From: Toxorhynchites rutilus septentrionalis
Lineage: Eukaryota > Arthropoda > Insecta > Diptera > Culicidae
Direction: 5' to 3'
Length of the DNA stretch: 64,000 bases
NCBI RefSeq assembly: GCF_029784135.1
Contig: NC_073746.1
Location: 78,887,704-78,951,703, forward strand
The stretch's first letter is position 1, and the number at the start of each line of letters is the position of its first letter. The notes below the pieces were generated by a model, which made no database searches, was not told the DNA's origin, and saw only the letters and a list, made by a program, of their open reading frames with translations. Position numbers and translations under genes: made by a program. Shown piece by piece: positions 56,347 to 64,000 of the stretch.

Positions 56347-56780
56347 TGTTACGCGAACCAACTTGTTCTAAGGATGACTAATATTTTAGTTGATTGTATT
56401 ATTGTTATAAGTTGTTGTTTGGGCACTTACCACAATTAACAAGCTGACCCTAATAGAATTTGCCATAATTATATTTAGTCACTCAATCCGTTTTGCATGA
56501 CGAAAAGCGGAGGAGAGTAGTAATAGGAGATAGGATTCTCTCGCATCTCGTTATCGAGATGAAACACTCTGCCTCGATAACCACTATCAGTTTTATCGAG
56601 CAGATCAGTCTAACAAAAACCGTCGGATAAGATAGTTCTGTTTCCATTTCGCTACGAATAAAATTTCAATAGTGTACCACGTGTTACCGTTCGCGCTTTT
56701 ATTACGGTAAACTTCTACCGTTCAACGGACCAGATTCCGCCGTGAAAAGATCACCATTCCGGAGAACCAGCGCCCCAACA
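56347..56780. mobile_element. Putative solo LTR (TGTTACG...CCCCAACA)
   Basis: A 434-bp GC-richer block begins TGTTACGCGAACCAACTT and ends CAGCGCCCCAACA, with TGTT/AACA inverted ends, and is flanked by GTTG (56343-56346; 56781-56784). An AATAAA lies near 56657 and the sequence interrupts copy D2. These are features of an LTR, BEL/Pao-like by ends and duplication size, but there is no internal retrotransposon sequence to confirm it. Confidence 0.45.
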
Positions 56781-57137
56781 GTTGTTTTAATGATTATCAA
56801 TGTAAAGTTTGCTCACTTAATCAACCACAATTGGTAAGTATTCTGTATAAATAAGATAAAGATATATTTTTTTAATGAAAATTTGCCTATAGTGGTCGAT
56901 GGTATCACTTCATTCCGGAAAAGGGGTATCTTGGGGTATCTACTTCATATTTTCAGAACATTTCTATACTGTACTGTATTCCGTTAGTCAAATCATTTCA
57001 TTTGACATTGATAATAAGGGGATTGCAAAAAATACATAGTCGATCATTATGTAGTGGCGGCCGTTCCGAATTTGCATTTTTCATAAATAACTGTGTTTTA
57101 TCAGTTAAGCCCTTTCATTTTATATTCATATGGACGG

Positions 57138-57412
57138 GGGTGTCGGACAAAACATTAAGACCAATGCTCATGCACAAAAAAGGAAAGAAACTGACAAAAC
57201 TTTGAGAAAAAATACAATCCAGTGCTTTAATCCATTTATAATAATTTATTCGCACTGGAATGACTATTGTTTTAACTACAGATGTTATAAGTTTCTACGA
57301 GCAATGCAAATAAATTATTATAAATGGATTGAAGTACTGGATTGGATTATTTTTCTCAAAGTTTTGTCCCTTTTTTGCTTGGGCAGTGATCTTAATGTTT
57401 TGTCCGACACTG
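57138..57412. mobile_element. Snap-back MITE, 275 bp
   Basis: Arms of about 105 bp (57140-57248 and 57311-57412) pair nearly throughout, with a 62-base loop. The right end is CAGTGTCGGACAAAACATTA inverted, followed by TA; the left end has lost the CAG. Inserted in foldback copy D2. A transcript would fold into a long hairpin. Confidence 0.88.
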
Positions 57413-57850
57413 TATATATCACCATTTTGTGGTGGCAGCCATTTTTGATATGCACTTTTCATGAATAACTGTGTTCCACTAGTCAAGACCTTCCATTTGC
57501 TACCCCTATTGAGGGGTTTCAGGATAAAATATATGTCACCATTTTGTGGTAGCGGCCATTTCAAATTTGCATTTTTCATAAATAATTGTGTTTTACTAGT
57601 CAATCCCTTTCATTTGACACCCATATTGATAGAGTTTTGAGAAATTTTGTAGTAGCCGCCATCTTGGATTTTGAAGATCATGGAATGCGCAGTGTTACAA
57701 TGATTGCAAAGATAAATGTGTGTTCCAAACTACAGATCAATAAGTCAACAGGAACGAGGTTCAAATTCCTAAAAATGTGAGACAACGCTAAAGACAAACA
57801 TACAAGGTTACAAACATACAAACAGGTCAAGCCAAATAAAACCGTTTAAA

Positions 57851-58037
57851 ATCGTTTCTTCCAAAAACTTAAGTTTTTTTCCAGTACTACGTTTGGTCTA
57901 TTTCAATCCGATGATCAATTTGTCCCTAGATGGCGGTACTCTCACTCATGCTGTCAAGCTTTCGCTATTACAAAAAAAAATTGATTAAAGAATCTGTATC
58001 AAATTCTGCGTTAAAAACCAAAAAAAAAACGAGCGCG
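57851..58037. other. Spacer
   Basis: Nothing recognised. Confidence 0.4.
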
Positions 58038-58120
58038 GATGCATTCCGAGTGTTGACTGTGGCGTATGGTGAAGCTACCTTGGGCTGAAGCAACGTTTAT
58101 CGTTGGTACAAAATGTTCGG
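58038..58120 (+). pseudogene. Mariner-type transposase N-terminal fragment
   Basis: DAFRVLTVAYGEATLG, stop, SNVYRWYKMF matches the first helix-turn-helix of mariner-group transposases ('...AYGe..lSr..vy.W...F.'). Only about 27 codons remain, with one stop. No inverted ends seen. Confidence 0.6.
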
Positions 58121-58685
58121 TTTGGCCCTCCGGAAGGAATTCCGAATAGACATAATCACGGATATCGAAGAAAACAGTCATCATTACTTTCGCATTTGCG
58201 TGATTTTTTGAGTATGTCTTCGGCCACTTGATTGCGATAATTTTTGTTTAAAAAACTTAGCTCTTTTGGCACTAGTCGTGCTTCGACATTTCTCATGCCT
58301 AAACATTTTGCAACATTTTCGACGTTTCGGCACAAGAAATTTTGTTTGCAACACAAAATTTTACACAATATCTTTGACCAATAAAACTATCCATATCAAA
58401 AATCATCTAGCAAAAAAACAGTTAATTTATTCCAACACTAGAACTATCGACAGTTCCATCTTCATGCGTACTCTGTTACCCTAATTTTTTTGTCGGTTGT
58501 ATAATGTTTCAAACTAATCTGAAAACACTATGCACCTGAAATTATAATTGATGGATTCATCCTACCGCTAAAAAAGAGACCAATTTAATGTTAAAATCAC
58601 ACATTTTGAACGGGACTTGTATCTGATGCTCAACGATTTGTGATTAACTTTTTCCGCTAGTCTCAATGTCATTTTATTCCTTTTT
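58121..58685. other. Spacer
   Basis: No gene recognised. Confidence 0.4.
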
Positions 58686-59690
58686 AAACGGTTTTATTTA
58701 GCTTGCCCTGTTTGTATATTTGTATGTATGTATTTGATTCCCTTCCTGTTGAGCGATTGATCTGAAATTAGGAACACAACTTTATATCTGCAGTCACTAT
58801 AAAAATTCAAGATGGCGGCCGCTACAAAATTTCGGATTACATATATTTTAAAAACCTCCTCAATATGGGTTTTTCCAAAACCACATGATTGTGGGTATCA
58901 AATGAAATGGCTTGACTAGAAGAATACAGTTGTTTATGAAAAATTCAAATCCAAAATGACCACCACTACAAAACGGTGAAACGGTGATTTTTTTTCAATA
59001 TCCCATCAATGTGTTATTAGAACGTAGTAGCTCATGAAAAATTCAAATCCAAGATGGCCGCAGTCCCCGAATAACCAATTACTTTTTTAAATGGTTTCAC
59101 TCAACTAAACCATTTTGTATGTATATTTGAATGTCTGTGGGGTAGGTACCATGTATTTTTGCAATCTTCTCAATGTCGGAATTAAATGAAATGACTTGAA
59201 TAATAGAATACAGTACATCATTAAAATATTCCGAGGAAAATTAGGTAAAAAATAAAAAATTAAAATGGTTTTATTATAGAGAAATATGCTAATGATACAA
59301 ATAATGTACTTAAAACTAGAAAATAAAATATGTAAAAAAAACTTTTCAAGTTAAACGGTTTCTTTGTGATTAAACATAATAATAACACAGATGATGTACT
59401 AAAAGCTAGAAAACAATTAGGCAAGTAGCAGTTGAGACTAAAATAAAATCGTTGGGCACGTTGGATTTCCATTATCCGCATTCAATGATTCCATTATATT
59501 CCCCGCGATTCCATTTTAGTCTCATAAATGTACTTGATTAATGAAGGAAGGGGTATGCTAACTGCTAACTACTACTTGCCTAATTATTTTCAAGCTTTTA
59601 GTACATCATCTGTATTATTATTATGTTTAATCACATAGAAACCGTTAACATTAAAAAGTTTTTTTTTTACTTATTTTATATTTATATAGT
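58686..59690. mobile_element. Foldback element D, copy 3 (right arm truncated)
   Basis: Left terminus AAACGGTTTTATTTAGCTTG at 58686. The arm includes GATGGCGGCCGCTACAAAATT and the shared GAATACAGTACATCATTAAAATATT. The inner arms 59336-59440 and 59560-59680 pair about a centre near 59500; the right arm stops at about 59690 without the terminus. Confidence 0.7.
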
Positions 59691-62450
59691 TTATGATAAA
59701 ACAATGATAATAATAACAGCTTTTAAAACTGTTTTGCTTTGCTCTGTGAGAATTATGAATTGCATTTAATTACCACCGCTATTTATGCTGTTATTTATAT
59801 CTGCACACCTCAGTGTGAGTGAGGCTCAAGCAGAAGCTCGATTCGTTTTTTTAGAATTACCATGTATTTGTTTGTGCCCTGTTCAATTTTAGCTCAACCG
59901 ATGAGAGCACAAAGCGTTCTTTTTGTTGCCTCTTGAATTAATCAATCGCTAGAATAAACGCAAGGCATGTACCTGTGCTCAGAGCCTGGTAAAAGTGGAA
60001 TAATATTAACACTGCTTGATGGACGAGAATGATAAGGTCGGGTAAACGATGTAAATGAAAATCAGACCGATGCATGGATTCAGATGGGAGGCTTTCTGGA
60101 GTTGATATAACCTTCTGTAACGTTTATAAAGCAAAAATAATATTATTAATTATTGAAGTTTTTTTTTGCCAACCCAGTCACAACATATTAACGAAAATTG
60201 AATACCCATCGTTCACGTTCTGGTCGTAACTTCTTGTTTCATTTGTGCAAGTGTTTGGTATTCACATCGTCGTTTCGACCCTGGGACTTGGTATCCCCAA
60301 CACTCATCACTGGGCGGGATGAATCCTAATGAAATATTTATACCCGGCTTTTTTTGCTGCTGCTGCTGCTTTTGCTGCATTCACTGGCATCAGCATTTGT
60401 TCTGTCGGTCGTGTGGGGATTGCAATAATAAAAACGAGCGCAACGAGGAGAAAACTATCTGTTATTTCAGGGTGCTTGCTGCTCATACAGCTGGTTGCAT
60501 TGCTTTCACCGAAACGAGCATCGCGCATATTTTATGGCCCTGATCTGAATACTGTGTCGGGTGAATAAAGAGCCCTCCGAGAACTCGAGCATTTCCCGTA
60601 AAGGTACCGCTGGTAGCCAATGTGTGTGTGTGTGTGTGCTTGTGTTGAGGATGCAAACGAGCACGTTGTCAGAATCAGAGTCCTGTATCTGTATGTGCCG
60701 CAACCACTCCAACATAATTCGAATTATTGCAGGGGAGGACATCCGCTCGCTTCAAGGGTCCCAACTGGCGGTTCTTCTCAAAACATTTGCGTCGCATTTG
60801 AACTTGGTTTTTGTTTGGTTTTTCCGAATGCACTGTTGACTGCACAGTTGTGCAAATGTTTTTTCTAGATCTAGCCCGCCCTAATAGGGCAGAATATTCC
60901 ATGGAAATGACGACTGCGGTTTCCGTTTATATATTGAACAAAGCCGGCGTGGAGCATAAATACACAGAATGGTATTTAAAATTCAGCGCCATGAAAGGCT
61001 GATGTACAAGTGGAAGCACCTTGGTCGCAGTTTTTCTCCCGTTGAAATATACGCTTTTTAATTCCAACAAATGAAGCTTACCTGAAAAACAGAGAAAAAG
61101 AAAAAAGTTTACGTTAGAAATTATTCCATTCCCAAATAGCAAACATTATTTTAACTTTTCCAATCCCATCCACCATCCCTAAATTAAGTGCGACATCCTT
61201 CGGAACATAATTTCCTAGGCTCCAAAACAAACAAAAGTTCTTCATACGATGACTTTTCTTCCTTCATCCTCTTGCCACCACCAGCTATCATCAGGGGCCA
61301 AGAAGAAACGGTACCAAACAAACATTGCACAAGCAAGAGAAAAAAGGACGGATTTCGTCGCAACCCTGCGAAGCTGCTAAATTGCCATCCCTTTCCCATT
61401 TCGTGAATATACGACGAAAGATTTTGATATTACTTCGGAACCCGGCAGATGGAAACCCAACCAGCAACACCAGCGTGAAGAGAAAAGTTTTATCGCCGTG
61501 ATTTATAGTAATTATTTCCCCTCTTTCTCAAAAAAAAAACTAACTCCGTTGCATTTTGAAACTGTTTTCGGGGATGACGCCTTTTGGGTGACGTAACCGG
61601 CGTATCGAAAAGGGCCAAGAGAAAAAAAAGTTGAGTAAGAGCAGCTTGTGTGTGTGTGTGTGTGCTTTTTTGGTAACTATGGTATAGAGTTGGATGAAAA
61701 TATCCCCTGAAATGCACAAACGTGACCATGATACCAGAAGGAACAGCAGATAGTTCTTTTCCGTTCATTTGCTGTGCCATTTAGTCACAATCTATACATC
61801 CTGTGGGTTTTTTTTTTTCACTGGGTGAATTTGAATCGGCGGAATGGAAAGATCCTAAGCTGAGCTGAGCTGAAAAGGTTTGGTTGATGTGGAGAAGAGT
61901 GATGACTCCAAATAATGGAAGTAAACAAGTTGATAAGACTATCCGCCCAGCCGTCGGGTGCTTGCTTGCGGTTGGAAGAATGCTGTGGAGCTTCATGATG
62001 CGGCGTTTTTCCAACGTTTGTTATCATGCGAAAATAAGGTCACAAAGGCATGATTTGGGAATACTTTTCCAGCGTTAACTTGATAAACAAGCATTCAATC
62101 ATAGCATATAGCATAATACGTAAGTTATGGCAAATTGGGATTCACCGTCCTGAAGGCTAAAGGAATATTTTTCTGAGAAACTCTCAATTATGTTCGGCAA
62201 TATGATGTTCGAGACAATGATTTAATCTACTTGTACGGTTGTATTTATGCAGAACAGAGTCGCTGACAGTTGTGGATTTCACATATAATATTCACGAGGG
62301 TCGGTTTGAAAATCCGTGCAAAAAAAAACTATTAATTTGTTTGAAAAAAGCGATTACTTTCAAATGACTTTCGTTCTCTAAAAAGAAATTGTTCATTCCA
62401 ATCGATACAATGGTAGGACCTGTTTGTGTTATTTTCTATGATTTCTGTAG
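59691..62450. other. GC-richer unique DNA, no gene recognised
   Basis: Few repeat signatures. (TG)n tracts at about 60619-60639 and 61647-61664, and a GCTGCTGCTGCTGCTTTTGC run at 60357. Frames of up to about 96 codons overlap on both strands with no domain. Probably host intron or intergenic DNA. Confidence 0.45.
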
Positions 62451-62452
62451 TA

Positions 62453-63266
62453 CAGGGCGGACTCTATTATATACAGTCTCCGATTTCTTTTCGTGTATAT
62501 AATTGAATCCTGTATATAATCGAGTCGAAAAAAAATTATGTGTTTTATATACATAAATTTTTCGTTTTTTTATAAAAAAAGGAGGATTTTATTTTTGAAT
62601 CATCCCCTTAATGTCAGAAAAGACATTTCTTACACAAAAAAAAATTAATTTATCCAGAATCTTTCAGAAGGTGGTAGACGATTATATTTGATGAAAAACA
62701 TACTTCTACGCATATGATCAAGTTTCAACAATGACAGAGTTATAGACTTCTCTTTTTGTTTCGAACTTTGTTTGTCTCAAACTGGCTCTACATTAAAAAG
62801 TACGCTACGTAAGACGATTCTGTTCCGTTTGGAAGATGATAAAATTTGGCATGGTGTATAGTTGTGAAACATCTAAATTAGTGGATTTAAATAACATTTT
62901 GGAAGTGATAAACTTAAGAATTAGTGGGCTTGAAGGTTATTGAAGGTTATTATCAATTTTATCCCAAAAAATCATAATAAACTTAATCGTTTCTATCAAC
63001 CAAATTGAAGCTCTCTATCCACTCTACAGTATATTCTTTGATACACAAATTCTATATTTTTTAATTTGGCTGCAATATCGTTATAAACAATTCCTGATGA
63101 AATTCAATTAAAATGTTCAAAAATAACGAATTTTACACCGTCTTTATAATAGCCAATTAAATTTTACCTTAACGTTGAAATATTACTTTTTTTTTCTTGA
63201 AACAAGTCATACTTAAAATATTAAAAAAAAATTCAAACTGTGTTTGATAGAGTTCAAAATTCAAAT
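62453..63266. mobile_element. DNA element C (relative of A and B), right end decayed
   Basis: The left end CAGGGCGGACTCTATTATAT (62453, after TA 62451-62452) is followed by further GTATATAAT iterations (62494, 62512). The body matches A and B in order. The right end stops recognisably near 63266 without a clear inverted terminus. Confidence 0.7.
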
Positions 63267-63294
63267 CGACACACGAGACGAGACACACTCGACA

Positions 63295-63440
63295 AAAAAA
63301 TTGGAGGAACAAAGTGCGAAGACGGAGATTTTAAGAGATTTTTGACGTGCTGTAACTTCGTGTAAAAACCAACGCATATCGATGGGATGGCATCATTTTG
63401 AAGCTACAACTTTGTTATTTATTTTTCTCAAAAACTTATC
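63295..63440. repeat. Dispersed repeat F, copy 2
   Basis: Matches 23790-23992 in the same orientation. Confidence 0.5.
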
Positions 63441-63444
63441 TTTT

Positions 63445-63855
63445 TTAAATTCCTAAAAATATATATATGAATAGCCCTTAAAATTTCGAACAAGTCGTCC
63501 ATACATCGGAAGATGGCCACTTTTACAGGGAAAAAGTGTTTCCAACCACATTTTTTATATTTTCTTTGAAAAAATTCAATTAATCCTAATTTTGTTTAAA
63601 GTCAAAATATCGATATAGTGTTCTCGACAAAGTTTTAGATCTTATTAAAATGTGAACTTTTGTCGCAGACGTCAACTTTTTATCTGTTATAGTTATTGGA
63701 ATATAAGTCATTTTTGTATGAAGAATCCTGAAAAAAATTATGTTTTGCTCGTAACATTTTTGTGTGTAAATTCTCACGTTTGACATGTTTTTGATATGTT
63801 TCCAAATAGAGAAAAGTTAGCAGAGCATGTAAATTGCGATAATTTATACATAAAA
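63445..63855. repeat. Dispersed repeat E, copy 2 (inverted)
   Basis: Reverse complement of 19488-19857, with long blocks of identity; about 40 bp longer owing to small insertions. Confidence 0.65.
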
Positions 63856-63875
63856 ATGTTACGAATTAAACATTA

Positions 63876-64000
63876 CAGGTAAACTCCGATATAACGTATA
63901 TTTCACTTTCAAAATTGTACGTTGTATCGAATTGTACGTTATATCGAAGCATAATAAAGTTTGTGAGTACTATAATGTAATCTATAATACATTATTGTGT
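63876..64000. mobile_element. Left end of a further CAGGT-type element, cut by the window edge
   Basis: CAGGTAAACTCCGATATAAC (63876, after TA 63874-63875) is followed by iterated GTACGTT.TATCGAA motifs (63917, 63934), the same architecture as elements A-C. The partner end lies outside the window. Confidence 0.55.

Larger units (their letters stand above)
56200..57850. mobile_element. Foldback element D, copy 2 (right arm and centre)
   Basis: 56215-56290 matches the centre of copy 1 (36110-36185). 56930-57120 and 57413-57850 match its right arm, ending CATACAAACAGG..AAGCC..AAATAAAACCG. Several 'GCGGCCATTT..AATTTGCATTTTTCATAAATAA' units occur in tandem (57055, 57440, 57553). Interrupted by a putative solo LTR and a MITE. 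Confidence 0.65.

Overview
The window looks like AT-rich, non-genic DNA of an insect, most probably a culicine (Aedes-like) mosquito. The reasons are the very high density of degenerate DNA transposons with TA target sites, tRNA-headed SINEs, an RNase H-containing non-LTR retrotransposon, mariner/Tc1/pogo relatives, and intergenic motifs I associate with culicine genomes. The host assignment is inference; no host gene, tRNA gene or rRNA gene is supported anywhere in the 64 kb.

Layout. 1-1.7 kb: GC-richer single-copy-looking DNA. 1.7-10.6 kb: a pogo-like element, a Helitron-like element with an internal minisatellite, a dead Tc1-like transposase, and a CR1/L2-like reverse transcriptase pseudogene split by a 1.6-kb DNA element. 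10.6-13.4 kb: unique DNA with one 200-codon orphan reading frame. 13.4-14.7 kb: an almost intact mariner (30-bp inverted ends, TA duplication, one stop codon in the transposase). 14.8-19.1 kb: nested and abutting inverted-repeat elements plus a SINE. 19-31 kb: mariner and Tc1 debris, two truncated LINE copies, a 542-bp insertion of unknown class, a Helitron-like copy, a three-unit 411-bp tandem array, and a long GC-richer stretch (28-30.4 kb). 31.07-36.78 kb: a four-level nest (DNA element > foldback element > SINE > LINE) holding the longest reading frame of the window (942 codons, reverse transcriptase plus RNase H). 36.8-50 kb: further inverted-repeat elements, a jerky/Tigger-like transposase relic and more unique DNA. 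52-59.7 kb: a degenerate tandem repeat, a long-TIR element containing a LINE copy, a SINE, a putative solo LTR, a snap-back MITE and foldback copies. 59.7-62.4 kb: unique DNA. 62.4-64 kb: another member of the 31-kb DNA family and the left end of a further element cut by the window edge.

How the parts relate. Four copies of one LINE family (20.8, 25.6, 32.6, 53.6 kb) all lie on the + strand, are truncated at the 5' end to different extents, and carry 11-14-bp target duplications. Four SINE copies end in a short tail resembling the LINE 3' end (shared TGAGCCT followed by an A-rich tract), suggesting the SINE is mobilised by this LINE or a relative. The one long LINE copy landed inside a SINE, so its open frame now starts in SINE sequence. 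Many DNA elements share one architecture: short TA-flanked inverted ends whose terminal motif is repeated two or three times just inside the element. No dedicated defence, metabolic or regulatory gene system was seen; the most unusual items are the SINE/LINE tail match and nested chimeric frame, the unclassified 542-bp insert with a near-terminal hairpin, and the iterated-terminus DNA elements.
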